Of a stretch of DNA of 64,000 nt, positions 53,098 to 64,000 are shown one piece after another (within the stretch, counting starts at the first letter, position 1; the number at the start of each line of letters is the position of its first letter). The stretch comes from Pipra filicauda (taxonomy: Eukaryota > Chordata > Aves > Passeriformes > Pipridae). The notes under the pieces were generated by a model that was not told the origin of the DNA, did no database searches, and worked only from the letters and a program-made list of their open reading frames with translations. The position numbers were made by a program, and so were the translations under genes. The stretch lies in contig NW_024104509.1 in the NCBI RefSeq assembly GCF_003945595.2, positions 1,860,001-1,924,000 of the forward strand, given 5' to 3'.

Positions 53098-56000
53098 ATG
53101 GTATTATTCGTCATGATTTGAGTCTTCTTGCTGATATGCGAGGAAGACCACTCATTTTATTTGCGTCAGATACTTGCACAGAGTCCTACCTGATCTCTTG
53201 ACCTATGCTTGCAGAATATTTAATATAAACTAGAACAGTGTAACTGATTCAGATGGGAGAAATGTTATTGTTTTTTCAGTACATCTTAACATTACAAATT
53301 TGCCATGATAATGCTACCTGCATAGCTCCAGACAAATAAACCATCATGAACATTTCTCGCTTGTAAATTGCTACCTTAAGTTTTTCAAATACTGTGTCCT
53401 TCAGAGGGGAATTAATCTAAATGTTTGTACTAAAGACAAAAATCCTCAACCTGAACTACCAAAAGCTAAATGACAAAGTACAAGCATAAGAACCATTATC
53501 AGTATTTGATATTAACTTTTTAATTGCAGACAATGGAAGCCATTAATGGTGGGAAACTCTTTTCCACTGCCTACCTAATGGACTTAGGTGCCTGTGTCAA
53601 ATCATTACGCTACTGCGCAGGCTGGGCTGATAAAATCCATGGGCGTACTGTTCCAATGGGTGAGTATTTTTGAGATAACAAAAGTACAGAACTGAAACCA
53701 ATGAGAGCTGTAAATAACTGACTTATCTAAAAGTTGTGCTACACATAAAATATCTCAAATGGAAAATGTTTTAGATAGTTTTTAATATAGGTTATTAAAG
53801 ATTTATCACAGTTTTCAGTTTAAACATTTAGTGCAGTTCTTCACATTTATTTCTTGTTCTATACACTACTAACCAGTATTGTTTATTGACCAATAAATTT
53901 AACCTGTATGTATACCTCAGAAACCTGTAGTGTACTTTTGCATAGAAATGTATGGCTTATGCAAGACTACAGTAGTGAAAACCAGGTATTTGCTTATTAA
54001 AGCTAAAATTAGCACAAAGAAGTAATATTTGTTTCAGTTATTGGATAATGTACTAGGAAGAGTAAGTACTAGGAGATAGGAAGAAGGAAAGAGTATTTTG
54101 CTAAAATTTCACTCTATTCCCTTTCCCATTATGTAGCTCTGTGAAAACACTGTCTCTCAAGCCACCTTTTCTCAGAAGGACAAAGCAAAGAATGGCAATA
54201 AAGAAGGAATTAAGGAAAACTGGAGTGATAAATACTTCCAACTTTTTTTGCATCACGTAGATCTCTATACTGGGCTTAACGGAGCACATGTTTGTTTGAA
54301 TCAAAGAGAACTTTATACTTAATGGATTTGATTTAAGCTGAGACCTGATATTAAAAAATGTCTGATATGTACCTAGGATTTAAAAGAGCACTTTCTGAAA
54401 CAAAAAAAGGCGATAAAAGAAAAAAGAAATTAAGAATGCTCATTGGTGTGCTGTGCATACTACATTGAGAAGCAGGGTTATCACTGCAAAAAGTCAGTCA
54501 GACTGGCAAAAAAAACCTTGGATGAAGAAAGTAGGCATTGAATCCAGATGTGCTTTATGGATCTTTTCATAGTTAAAATTTTGAAAATATCATTTATAAG
54601 TAAAATTGTATCCAGCTAAGTTTTGTATCCAACTTTATCATCCTTCTGATTTAACTGTCTCTCACAAATGCTTTGTCTGCATGTCTAATTATTTCTTTGT
54701 CCCATAGATGGAAACTTTTTTACATTTACAAGACATGAGCCTATTGGTGTGTGTGGCCAAATTATTCCTGTAAGTTGCAACTATTTATGTAAAACACAAA
54801 TATTCCTTGTTACAAGTGGAAATGCTTTTGAAATTTTGTCTATGCAAGTGCATTTGTGAAAAATTACTAACCAGAAATTTTCAGATCCTGAAAGATAAAG
54901 ACTATCCTGAGTACTCAAATTCTGCAACACAATTTTTGATGAGTCAGCCTGGTTCAACCTTGTCTCCCTCCTCCCTGTATATCGAGGGAAAATAAATCTC
55001 AAAAGATTGACAGCATAGTTTGAAAGATGAAATTATGTTTTGTAGGAAATGAAAGAATTAGAAACAAACATGTAAGAGAGTGTAATATTTACAGCCTACC
55101 AGCAATAAGCTGTTTAAGACCTAAAATATCTGTTCTGCTTCATGTAGCTTCCAGACAGATGGATTTTTAATTATAGCTAAGACTCACCGTCATAGTGGTG
55201 GCACAAGTAACAACACAAAGAATGTGTCCAATAAGCTCCTGTTTGACATGTCTAAACTCCCAGTTTTGAAGTCACTTATTTTAAGCAAAGATTCAAAAAG
55301 CCAACCTTGAAGAACTCTACTTTTAAATTTATTTGTGAGGTCTATACAGTTTTAGTGGGTGCCTGTGAAAACAGTTGCATGCACTAGACACTCCTAATCC
55401 AAGCACCTCTTTGCATATGGTAGTTGTGAGCAGTCTCACCTGACCTGCCTGACAACTTAACAGATTCTGAAATACCTTGTCTATTAGGTTTGCTCAAACA
55501 TGTGAGTCCCACACAGGTTCCTGATGTCTTTCAGTTGAGCTTGAAGATTTGCTATCCCTTTATACCACCACATTGATTTGGAGAACATCTCTGGGATATG
55601 TTTGGATCCAGCCTCTAGGAGAGCTAGGAAACTGATGGTTTAGATTCCCTTGTAGGTCAGACATAAAATATTTCAAGTAAAACACTCAGTTAAGATAAGC
55701 TAAAGAACTATAAACACTAGATGTGACCATTTTAATAAAATTACATACTGGAAATATAAGCAACAGTTAGCACAAACACTGCCTTCCCTGATAAAATGTT
55801 CAAGGATTTCTGAGTATGTCTTAATTTTCTCTTCATTGAAAAAAGAACCACCAAGTTGGAGGTTTCCACATAAAGCAAAATTTTGAGGACTATGTGAATG
55901 TTGCAAACCACTTTTGATAGCTTAACATTTCCATTTCCTTTCTCTCACACAATCCTACTTTAATAATGAATATTCAGAAAATTCTGTAATTCCTCAGTTT

Positions 56001-59000
56001 GTGTTATTTATGCTCCCACTATTTTTGCTGATAGGGTGAGACTGAAATGAGACAAGGAGAGAGAAAAAGAATAGTTGCATGTATATTCCTCCAAGCCTTT
56101 TTGATATAATAGGAAGCTCTTAACTGCCTTTTTTCCCATTTATAAAGGTGTCTTATGAGCTGAGGCTTGTGGACTCAATGTTTCCCAAACTATTAGAAAT
56201 ATGTTTAAAGGGGCAAAGAGTTTTTATACTGATCACATTATCCCTCACACTGCAGAACACGGGGTCCAAAGCAGTCAGCTGCTCTGCAGTTTGTCTGGAC
56301 AGACCACAACCAATAACCACCATTGAAACTTCCAGGGAAGACGGACGGGGTAGCATTATTTGTTATTACCTTACCTCTGTTAGAAAACTGAATTAATGAA
56401 GGATGTGATCATTTACAATAGCAAAACTCCCAATTGCACCACTAATTCAACAACTGTCAGTAAGGCTGTTAGGGGAGTACACTTACTGTTTCTTGAGCTT
56501 TTAACTAGTACCTTTGATCCCCTGTACTTACATATACAAAAATCACTTGTCTTTGTGTTATGTGGTTTGTCAGTCGCTATTTCAAAATACCTTCATTCTC
56601 AAAGGAGTTCAACAAAGAGTTCAACACCGAGTAGACAATTTGCACTATTATAACAAGAAAAGCTGAGGCATTTTTGTGATGTATTAGAAATCGGATACAC
56701 TTTCTCATTTGTCTTTCAGTGGAACTTCCCATTGGTTATGTTCATGTGGAAGATTGCCCCTGCCCTTTGTTGTGGAAACACCGTGGTTGTCAAACCAGCA
56801 GAACAAACTCCACTCACTGCCCTTTACATGGGAGCCTTAATTAAAGAGGTAAGTCATAAACAACAAAGTTATTTGCCATTCTCAGAAATGTAAGAGTATT
56901 CTGCAGCTGAAATGCCACAGAGGTAATCTAATCAGGCTGGCCTCTGCCAGTACTTTTCATTGCATGCCTAGCCTTGCACTGTGGAACTTGCCTTACTGTA
57001 AACCAGTAAAGACAATCTAGGGCAAAAGTATGCATATCTTTCAGCCTAGTACACACATACAAAACCCCTCAACAGCTATTTAGAAAACTCCATTCTTTCA
57101 GAAATATATTTGTATTACAAAAGCACAGTACCTTTCAAAGTCAAAAGGAAGCAAGAACTCATGGATGTGGGTGGCAAGGACTTTATTAGTATAGTTATCA
57201 CAGAGAAGAACCTGTTTGTACAGCTTTTTTTTTTTTTTAATTGAACAAAGTCTTCATCCACCTGGGTTTATTATTAACAAGATGTAAAATCACACTAGTG
57301 AGTGCTGCCAAACCTGTGAACTCTGTTCACACAGAAACTGTGAGAATACTCTTTGTGCTTTTGAACACGAGAGTTAATTTCTTCTGTGTCTCCAGAGTTA
57401 ACTATGGTGCCCAGGCCAGCAAACACCCAAAGAGAATAGTTAAATAGTTTAGCTTTCTTCCGAACAAAATCAACAAATATAATCTAACATGTTTCAAAAG
57501 TTGGCACAGACGTCAATAATCACCAGGGCAGTAACCTTGCAGAGTTTTAATGGAAATGACTTGGCACATTTTATTATCTGTTTCAAAACAATGATTCAGC
57601 AGAGCATATTGACTGATTATGTATTAATATTACACAGAAACTAAATGACTATCAGGATGGACCCAAGTCCTGCTGTTATTGCATCACATAGTAAATGCTA
57701 TTAGATAATACTGGGGACAAGGATTTGCACTAAAAAATATTAGAGACACCTTCCCTATTAATTTTTAACAATAAGTATCAAAAAGTATATGTCTCTGAAA
57801 AAAGTAACTTTACAGGGAAAGTAACTCAATTCTCCTATCAGTTTAATGAACTATCTATTCTGATATTCTGATTTCCTGAAAAGAATGCTCACAAGTGGGA
57901 ATGTGATCAGTATCCGATTATACACACAAAGTTGGAGCCAAATCTCTGACAGTCATCACTTCAATAGCTGCTTTAGACTTGTGAAAATAGCTGAAGGTCT
58001 AATTTAACTTTCTACTTCTCAAGTGTCCACATTAAAAAAAAATATTATCGCTTTTGGTAATCTTCACTATAGTTCTTAACAGCCCTCACAAGTCTCCCTT
58101 TTTAATATATAGAGAAGAGCTTCTACAACAAACATGGAAATTAAATGTTCAAAGTGACACAGTGTGAATTAGTTCCATAAAAAATTACTCCTCTTACTTT
58201 TCTCTACCAATTAAGTATGAAATACAATGCTAAGCAAATTAAAGGAACCTCTGTGCCTCATCAATTTCAGGGTAAATATTAATCTAGAATATTAAATGAG
58301 CATAACAAACATGGACAGAGTGTATCTGAGCATGAAATTGTCAGTAATAAAAATTGGTAGAATAAAAGTAACACTCTTGTGTTGATAACACAGGGCATTA
58401 AGTTTTAGGAGCTGTAACTCACCACCTGAAATTCACCATTTTCCAAAAAAAATTTGAAACTTTGGCATGTAATATCGAAGTCCTGTTTAATGCTATAAAG
58501 AGACTTATTTAAGTGATAATGCAGGAGATTAATCTTTTTAATATTTTAATTCAATGTTTGCTCTGCAAGTGCCATTAAGATCCCATAGCTGCTGACAAAA
58601 AATCCAGCTACACTTCACACATCCTTGGAGTTTGCCTGACAACCTGCTGGAAGAAAATAGCTTATTTTGCTTATGAATGGAACGTAACTAATACAGGATT
58701 GAAGGGAAATCATAGATTTGAACAACAAGAAAAGTCTATTTGCACAAAAAATGTGCAGGATATTGGAAGTGTACATATCTCAGGTGACCCGCTTTTTCAT
58801 GCTTGGTAGCTGATCTGCCTCTTTTTTGCTGTCAACTGTCATGTTGCCCACTGTACTCTCAACCTACATCCAGAGGAACAAGCAAAGACATTGAGTTTGA
58901 AGTAGTATTTCCATCATTTTTCTTAATAGAATTTTAGTCAGCAGATCATTAATTAAATTCCATCTAGCATATTTATCAATGTGCAGAAGTCAGCAAGTAC

Positions 59001-62000
59001 ACATGTTGATTTAAACAGCTTTAATGAAGCAGACATGAAAATAAGCAGTCTTTCTTTACACATCTGACTGAGTGAGAAAAGAAAAAAAAAGTATTTCTTT
59101 GGAAATGGCACCAACAAGGAACTAAAAGGGCATAAATACTGTGAGAATGAAAACAATTGGGGATGTAGGGCTGAGAATAAATGTATGGCTGAGAAAAGAT
59201 GGCTGGAGATGGGAAGTAAAGCTGCCAGAGACATATTCTTCTAGTCATTATCCTTCTCCAAATTTACAGAGTTCTTTCTTCTAATTCAGGCAGGATTTCC
59301 ACCTGGAGTTGTGAACATCGTGCCAGGCTTTGGACCCACTGCCGGAGCAGCAGTTTCTCATCACATGGATATAGATAAAGTAGCTTTCACAGGCTCTACA
59401 GAGGTACTGTAATGAATGCAAGAAAATATAAGCAGGAAATGTACCCCTCTGATTCTCACAAATGATTTAATGTCTTAACTTTTTCTATGTAATTATTTTA
59501 ACTCTCATCTTTCTTTTGACTGATGGTTTGTTAAACAAATTCTGTTTAATGATTTGTTGGTTATTGTTAACTTTAAACATATTTAAACAGTATTTGCTGT
59601 TGCTGTCAAGCCCTTCAAACAAAGGCAGTCAATGAGATAATTAGGTTCTAGTATACCAAGGCTATTTTAAGTCTTATGCATTTAAAACAGAACATTTTCA
59701 TAACATAGTTTGCACCTTTTTTTAAGAAGCTCTGTTCTCCTTAATTTTAATAACAACAGGATGGTAGGAAGGTACCTAAGAAATCTCATTCCTGGTTCTG
59801 CACACACTTAGATGAGGAGATGGCTTTTTGGTATTTCAATGATACTTAGGATCATCTGGGTGGTTTTAGAAGAGTATTTGGATATGTATTAGTTTAATAA
59901 TTAAAAGAAAGGTCACTGTTAATTTTCCCTAATCTTCACCCTGAAGAACTGTGAGTGATATAATTGAAGATTTCTCATTGTAGGCATTATATAGCTGTAT
60001 CCTTGGTACAGTTCATTATATTGTCTGTCTGCTTGCATGCTAAATGGAAAAGCTGACATCTGGCCTCTTAACTTCTTGGATATAGACTCCAAAGATAAAT
60101 ATCATTCCCTTTTGTCAGGGATCAGTACACACTGAGTGCAAGAGCTATGTTTACTCTTAGAAACCTTTAGTTCTGAAGTAATGGGAAAAGAAAACAACCC
60201 AAACCCCAGACACAAAAGAAATATCCCACAGATGTTCCCAATACACTGTAACAACTACAATTCCCAGTGCCCCATGACCCTCCAAAGGCAAATGGACCCA
60301 AGGGTGTATTTATAGATTTTGGTGACAGTCCTCTACTGGCAGTGCAATTTAGCAATGAGAAATGATGGCAGGAATGTTGGCAGAGGGAGGAAGTTTATCT
60401 GGTGTCTGCTATACACAGGCAGTCAGAGACCAAAGCCACAAGAGATACAAGCATGTTTTTCCTTCACAGTTTTTCCAGGGCTACTCATAGTAAGTAGTTC
60501 CTTAACTTATGTCACCAGTAGAAAGAAGCGGCATAGGGGTTCTACCTCACAGTATCCATTTCCTCCTCTTCTTTCTTTTAAGGGAGAAATTGGAATAAGG
60601 AAGTGTCCATACAGGCAATGTAGATTCTTTCCTACGTCTTTGTGCATCAGAGGGCTTTTCCATGTATAAAACAGAGAAATTTCAACCTAATGGGAGCTAC
60701 AGGTGGAGCAGAAATCAGTGCCTACTTTAGGTTACAGATACATGCAAGTATAGTGGTGGTAACCCAAAAAGCAGTTAACATTGATGCCTCAGGATTTTTA
60801 GGATTTTTAGCTTTTTATAGATTTTAATGTAGCTGTGTAGTCTGTCGCCCTTTACAATAGTAGTTAACACTCACCAAACCCTATTCCCCTATTTCATACA
60901 GAATTTTCTAAATTTTTTAGGCTTGTTTAGGCATCTTTCAAGGCAGGACTATAGTAAACACATTCTGTTTAAGCGCATATGCACCCCAGGCCTGAACAAC
61001 AAGGTAGCATCATAGTCAAAGCAACCTTCAACCCTGGAATCTCGGAGAAGCTCCAAAGACAGTACATACTGTGAAGAAGAGGAAGATGAGGAAGAAAGGG
61101 GTCTTAGGATGTCCAACTCAATTTCTGGGGGGGCATGCCAGGGGGGCAGGTTTGGGGAGGATCTGGGGGCAGATAGTTCTTGGATCAGACCATAAGTTGT
61201 GGAACCCCTGGACATGGGTGTGAGCACTTTTGTACTCCTTGCACCAGAATGCCTTCATTAAAGACCTGCTCGATATCTTACCTATACTAAATTTACCTTG
61301 TGCGTTTTTCCTCCTTTATCTTTAGGCAACAATATGAATGTATACAGGGGGAAACTATTCTAGAAAACAGTTCTGATTCATAGGCTACAAGTCACCTGTA
61401 CCCTGACTCTTCAATTTTTTTAAATTTATTTTTCATTTTGTTGCTGGGATAGTAGATAACTGTGGATGGATTTTCACTTCTGAGGAAGTCAGAGAAGTTT
61501 TTGACGTCATTATAACTTTTTTGAGATGAAACTGTCCTCTCCCTACCTTCTAGGTTGGCAAACTGATTAAAGAGGCAGCCGGAAAGAGCAATCTGAAGAG
61601 AGTTACCTTGGAACTTGGAGGAAAAAGTCCTAACATTATATTTGCGGATGCAGACTGTTAGTAGCAATTTTATTATATAAACTACTACTATTGCAAATTT
61701 AATTCTCTTTTTCTTTTCTCTGTCAGTAAATGGTTTCAAGTAATTTTTAATTTTAATTATTTGAGTAATTTTTAATGTTTTCTGGTCATGCCATAGTTTT
61801 AAGTTAGATTGCCACCAAAACCTGATGGCTCCTGAATAGGTATGGATCTATGACAACCTGTCCACCCTTAATGTAATGATCATGCTAATGCAATATGAAT
61901 GCAGAACCAAAAGTAGATTTATACAGGTTTATTAAATTTCTAGCTAAATACTCCTCTTGCTACTGCTGACACAGCAATTAACGTTGGATCTACATTTCAC

Positions 62001-62386
62001 CTAGAACAGCTTAAGGTGTGTTTAACTAGGTGTATCATGCTGCTCTTGATAAGAGTAGTTCGGACATAAGTAAATGGTTTAAAGGATCATAAAATAAAAA
62101 GTGCTAAAAAGGGAAATGCGATGCAGTGACAAAGCCTAGTAAAGAATTTATGATGTGACAATTGGTGTTTATGATCTGATGAACTCTGCATTTCTTTGCA
62201 GTGGACACCGCGGTGGAATTTGCACATATTGGTGTGTTCTATCACCAGGGACAGTGTTGTATAGCAGGATCTAGGATTTTTGTGGAAGAGCCTATTTATG
62301 ATGAGTTTGTTCGCCGAAGCATTGAAAGAGCAAAGAAGTATACTCTTGGGAATCCTCTGTTGCCTGATGTACAGCAAGGCCCTCAA
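38952..62386 (+). CDS. ALDH1A1: Retinaldehyde dehydrogenase 1 / aldehyde dehydrogenase 1A1 (5' nine exons; 3' end beyond window)
   Basis: Join of 38952-39041, 46278-46382, 50338-50478, 53530-53659, 54708-54769, 56720-56848, 59290-59403, 61554-61656 and 62202-62386: 1,059 nt, residues 1-353 of an expected ~509. The product is a cytosolic, tetrameric NAD-dependent enzyme oxidising retinaldehyde to retinoic acid. Visible landmarks are the transition-state Asn178 in PWNFP, Lys201 and Glu204 in KPAEQTP (NAD ribose), GSTEVG at 254-259 (nucleotide loop), general base Glu277 in LELGGK, and catalytic Cys311 in GQCC. Each is offset +8 from human ALDH1A1 numbering, because the N-terminus is 8 residues longer, as in chicken. 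All introns are GT-AG and frame is kept throughout. Exon lengths match my recollection of the mammalian gene. The sequence favours 1A1 over paralogues 1A2 and 1A3 (for example [35 protein letters not shown]). About four 3' exons are missing at the edge, so intactness of the whole gene cannot be judged. Confidence 0.97.
39042..46277 (+). other. ALDH1A1: ALDH1A1 intron 1
   Basis: 7,236 bp, GTTAGT...CAG, phase 0; the largest complete intron in the window. It is mostly AT-rich unique sequence, with a CR1 3' end at 45497-45622. A GC-richer block at about 44860-45230 may be an old interspersed repeat of unknown family. The first intron is a natural place for enhancers, but no specific element could be supported. 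Confidence 0.9.
45497..45622 (+). repeat. CR1 LINE 3' end in ALDH1A1 intron 1
   Basis: Sense fragment of the last ~125 bp of CR1. It has 'ctggatgcaattctgtgcag', 'gctctaggatgctcctacct', 'ggttccttccagcctt' and the terminal repeat 'attctgtgattctgtgattc'. It is close in type to the outer CR1 ending at 8706. Confidence 0.82.
46278..46382 (+). CDS. ALDH1A1: ALDH1A1 coding exon 2
   Basis: 105 nt, residues 31-65 ([10 protein letters not shown]... to ...VEEGDK), phase 0 at both ends. The acceptor is 'cttcccctgcag'; the donor GTAGAG is weaker than most in the gene. The frame stays open for a further ~190 nt into intron 2, so retention of the intron would add residues before a stop. Confidence 0.97.
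46383..50337 (+). other. ALDH1A1: ALDH1A1 intron 2
   Basis: 3,955 bp, phase 0. AT-rich, with an ATTT-type simple repeat at 47423-47469 and poly-T/poly-A runs (49069-49082 and about 49395-49420). No gene within it. Confidence 0.92.
47423..47469 (+). repeat. (TTTA)n simple repeat
   Basis: Imperfect tetranucleotide array of TTTA/ATTT units, interrupted by 'aattttta' and by a single TTCA unit. It lies in intron 2. Confidence 0.85.
50338..50478 (+). CDS. ALDH1A1: ALDH1A1 coding exon 3
   Basis: 141 nt, residues 66-112 ([14 protein letters not shown]... to ...ERDRLILA), phase 0 at both ends. The acceptor follows a strong pyrimidine tract (ctcttttttccccacag) and the donor is GTGAGT. It encodes the N-terminal helices that precede the NAD-binding fold, including the conserved [14 protein letters not shown] segment. 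Confidence 0.97.
50479..53529 (+). other. ALDH1A1: ALDH1A1 intron 3
   Basis: 3,051 bp, phase 0. Contains an (AT)20 microsatellite at 53055-53094; otherwise AT-rich with nothing recognised. Confidence 0.92.
53055..53094. repeat. (AT)20 microsatellite
   Basis: An uninterrupted AT dinucleotide run of 40 bp in intron 3, about 435 bp upstream of exon 4. It is likely polymorphic in length and can form a hairpin or cruciform. Confidence 0.95.
53530..53659 (+). CDS. ALDH1A1: ALDH1A1 coding exon 4
   Basis: 130 nt, residues 113-155 plus the first base of codon 156, so it ends in phase 1. It begins [16 protein letters not shown] and ends GRTVPM. The donor is GTGAGT. The split Asp codon (G|AT) continues in exon 5. 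Confidence 0.97.
53660..54707 (+). other. ALDH1A1: ALDH1A1 intron 4
   Basis: 1,048 bp, phase 1, GTGAGT...TAG. AT-rich; no repeat or gene recognised. Confidence 0.93.
54708..54769 (+). CDS. ALDH1A1: ALDH1A1 coding exon 5
   Basis: 62 nt, the smallest coding exon here. It completes Asp156 and encodes residues 157-176 ([20 protein letters not shown]), ending in phase 0 with donor GTAAGT. The GVCGQIIP strand leads into the NAD-binding site; the PWNFP motif is split between this exon and the next. Confidence 0.97.
54770..56719 (+). other. ALDH1A1: ALDH1A1 intron 5
   Basis: 1,950 bp, phase 0. AT-rich; no recognised repeat or gene. Open frames at 56148-56653 are short and lack domains. Confidence 0.93.
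56720..56848 (+). CDS. ALDH1A1: ALDH1A1 coding exon 6
   Basis: 129 nt, residues 177-219 ([16 protein letters not shown]... to ...LIKE), phase 0 at both ends, donor GTAAGT. It carries Asn178, which stabilises the oxyanion of the thiohemiacetal, and Lys201/Glu204 in KPAEQTP, which bind the adenosine ribose of NAD; this lysine-containing pattern is typical of NAD-preferring ALDH1 enzymes. Confidence 0.97.
56849..59289 (+). other. ALDH1A1: ALDH1A1 intron 6
   Basis: 2,441 bp, phase 0. AT-rich, with a poly-T run at about 57223-57238. No gene or interspersed repeat recognised. Confidence 0.93.
59290..59403 (+). CDS. ALDH1A1: ALDH1A1 coding exon 7
   Basis: 114 nt, residues 220-257 ([20 protein letters not shown]... 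to ...FTGSTE), phase 0 at both ends. It holds most of the Rossmann-fold turn, with GSTE contacting the NAD pyrophosphate. The donor GTACTG is the weakest in the gene at positions +4 to +6, so it may be a point of splice regulation. Confidence 0.97.
60950..61300 (+). repeat. Possible LTR-like or other GC-rich insertion
   Basis: A compositionally distinct block inside AT-rich intron 7: a purine-rich GAA/GAG tract (61073-61098), four G runs, then 'gaatgccttcattaaagacctgct' resembling the polyadenylation end (R/U5) of an avian retroviral LTR. No TG...CA termini, target duplication or gag-pol remnant was identified, so the class is uncertain. Confidence 0.25.
61127..61169 (+). other. G-quadruplex candidate, sense strand of intron 7
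   Basis: Four G runs of 7, 6, 4 and 5 (61127-61133, 61141-61146, 61154-61157, 61165-61169) are separated by three loops of exactly 7 nt (catgcca, caggttt, aggatct). This fits the standard G3+N1-7 rule on the transcribed RNA strand, 385 nt upstream of exon 8. Confidence 0.75.
61554..61656 (+). CDS. ALDH1A1: ALDH1A1 coding exon 8
   Basis: 103 nt, residues 258-291 plus the first base of codon 292, ending in phase 1. It reads [17 protein letters not shown] and then [17 protein letters not shown]. Glu277 in LELGGK is the general base that activates the catalytic cysteine and water. The donor is GTTAGT. Leu292 is completed by exon 9 (T|TG). Confidence 0.97.
61657..62201 (+). other. ALDH1A1: ALDH1A1 intron 8
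   Basis: 545 bp, phase 1, the shortest intron here. Unique AT-rich sequence; the acceptor is 'tttctttgcag'. Confidence 0.94.
62202..62386 (+). CDS. ALDH1A1: ALDH1A1 coding exon 9 (catalytic cysteine)
   Basis: 185 nt, completing Leu292 and encoding through residue 353 ([19 protein letters not shown]... to ...QQGPQ), ending in phase 0 with donor GTAAGT. Cys311, the second Cys of GQCC, is the nucleophile (Cys302/303 in mammalian numbering). [12 protein letters not shown] follows, a strongly conserved ALDH1A1 helix. Confidence 0.97.
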
Positions 62387-64000
62387 GTAAGTAATGTTAC
62401 ATGTTTCCACCATAATTATGTCACAACATCACAATTTAATGTGCTTATAAACCTATTGTTGCAGTACTTTCAAGGCTAAGTATGGTTTTCTAGTGGATAG
62501 TCTAGAGGACGAGGAGGAAGAAACTGGAGAGATTGTTGTTTACAACACTATCATAAGCCAAAGGGTGAGGCCTCCTCTTTTCTACTTCCTTTTATTAGTG
62601 AGGAGAACACTTATAAAAAATATAAGTGCTCTGAGAAACCTCCAATGCATCAGCTGTAAAAGTGCATTACAATCACCCATGTCATGTTAGAGGTTGCTAA
62701 CTACATATTCAAATAGTGCCACTGTAAGTGACTAGCTTGAGGAAATAAGATTTTTAGTGTCTTTTCCCCTTTTTCAAGGTACTAGACCTTCATTATACTG
62801 CTCTCAGTTTTAGAATATTACACAATTTAAATACAACAGTTTATTATTTTTTCCTGCTTTTGTTAAAAGGTTATGCCAGTAGTTTCCCCATCAAATGAAT
62901 GCTAAAATGCAACATTAATAACTATAGTTATCACAATGCTGTGAATTCAATGGATCACATCAGACCATTGTTAAATTAGTTTTCATCTAATCTTATTTCC
63001 ATATCAGCTTATACTGCAGGCAGAGCTATTATGTGTACATTTGATTATCACAGAATAAAAGAACTGTTTTAGAGAAAGGAAAAAGTTGGAGACAAAGCAA
63101 TTCCCATACATTTGATAGTATAACGTGTTCTTCATTGGTTATCACAGTCATTTTATGTAATAAAAGACACCAAGTAAATTGGAAAAAAACACATTCCAAG
63201 CCACACAAGATTTGGGAAATTTAAAAATATTAAGGAAGGATACTATTTTATTTTCCTGCAATGTTTTCCTATGTTTTGATACAAGATAATAGATTCATCT
63301 GAATAAATTTTAAAAGGCCAAGAGCAGGAAGGTTCAAACAAGTGAATTCCAAGTGTCTGTTGTACAGCTAGTATAAAATTAACAGAGATCTTCTATCAGG
63401 TTATTGTGGCTTTACTGAGTTTGAAATTCATACTAACAATTTGAATGAGAAATGTAAGTAAACTTCTACTAAAAAAATAAGGAAGGTTAAATGTGAAAAA
63501 GCAATAATGAAAATATTTTAAAGAACAGAAAGATTTTTTTCTCCTCTAGTCTCACCATTTGCCATTATTGACTTATTTTTCTTCTTAGCAAACTTTAGCA
63601 GAAACTTAACAATTTTACAGATTAGCAAAGTTACTGCTTTTTGAACTGGTATGACCCCTTTTAATGGAAAATTGTGGTTTGGGTGTAGTTTCATTTGTGG
63701 TAATTATGTTAAATATCTCTCTTTGTCTTCAAATTGCTTGTGCTTTGACTGATTGTTCCTAGAAACAAAAACTGATAGCCTGTATCAGGCCTATTCACTG
63801 TGATGTCTTGCCATAGAGAAAAAGACGTACTTTTGTCCAGTTCACAGGCCCTCTGGGGCCGCACCTGCCCTAGACAGCAAGTTTGGGTAACACTGTGCAT
63901 GTTGGACACCAAAGCAGAGTCAAAAGCCCTATTGGAATTCAAAAGATACTATATACGCATTATTAAGAAAAACGATGATGATAATAACAAAGGAAGGACT
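62387..64000 (+). other. ALDH1A1: ALDH1A1 intron 9, truncated by window edge
   Basis: At least 1,614 bp without an exon. No sequence matching the expected next exon (beginning around IDKEQ) was seen before the window ends, so exons 10 onward lie further right. Confidence 0.85.

Larger units (their letters stand above)
59404..61553 (+). other. ALDH1A1: ALDH1A1 intron 7
   Basis: 2,150 bp, phase 0. The right half (about 60.2-61.3 kb) is GC-richer than the rest of the gene. It contains an ACTACAATTCCCAG motif (60254-60267), a G-quadruplex candidate (61127-61169) and an ATTAAA site, and may be an old LTR-like insertion. Confidence 0.93.

Overview
This is vertebrate, and very probably avian, nuclear DNA. 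It is AT-rich and sparsely coding, and its only certain gene is interrupted by GT-AG introns. The recognisable repeats are CR1 LINE fragments, the dominant retrotransposon of bird genomes. The coding exons read as aldehyde dehydrogenase 1A1 (ALDH1A1, retinaldehyde dehydrogenase 1), with an N-terminus about 8 residues longer than the mammalian form, as in chicken. The gene lies on chromosome Z in chicken, so a Z origin is likely here, but that is inference. The species cannot be fixed from the sequence.

Layout. Positions 1 to about 38.5 kb are the region upstream of ALDH1A1, and no established protein-coding gene was recognised there. It holds several CR1 copies: an old sense copy at about 0.7-1.0 kb; an antisense 3' end at 3.5 kb; a nested pair at 6.75-8.7 kb, in which one CR1 has inserted into another; and antisense copies at 19.8-20.2, 33.0-33.9 and 35.0-35.3 kb. 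It also has a pyrimidine-rich block near 21.6-21.9 kb, an A/C low-complexity tract at 29.2 kb and short tandem duplications. The proximal promoter is at 38.80-38.87 kb: a CCAAT box, an octamer ATGCAAAT and an ATAAAA-type TATA box, followed by a short 5' UTR and the start codon at 38,952. Nine coding exons follow on the + strand to 62,386, encoding residues 1-353 of an expected ~509. The last four or so exons lie beyond the right edge.

Function. ALDH1A1 is a cytosolic homotetrameric NAD-dependent enzyme that oxidises retinaldehyde to retinoic acid and also detoxifies other aldehydes. The window encodes most of the NAD-binding domain, the general-base glutamate and the catalytic cysteine; the rest of the catalytic domain and the C-terminal strands are off the edge. 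All exon junctions keep frame and no disabling change is visible, so the locus looks functional.

Most interesting observations: (1) a candidate alternative upstream exon (38,550-38,623) whose consensus donor could splice to an acceptor inside the 5' UTR and extend the ALDH1A1 frame; (2) a four-run G-quadruplex candidate with three equal 7-nt loops on the sense strand of intron 7; (3) the CCAAT/octamer/TATA promoter; (4) the nested CR1; (5) coding-like but unidentified ORFs at 15.3-16.8 and 35.4-36.0 kb. No prokaryotic-type system, CRISPR array or intact mobile element was found.
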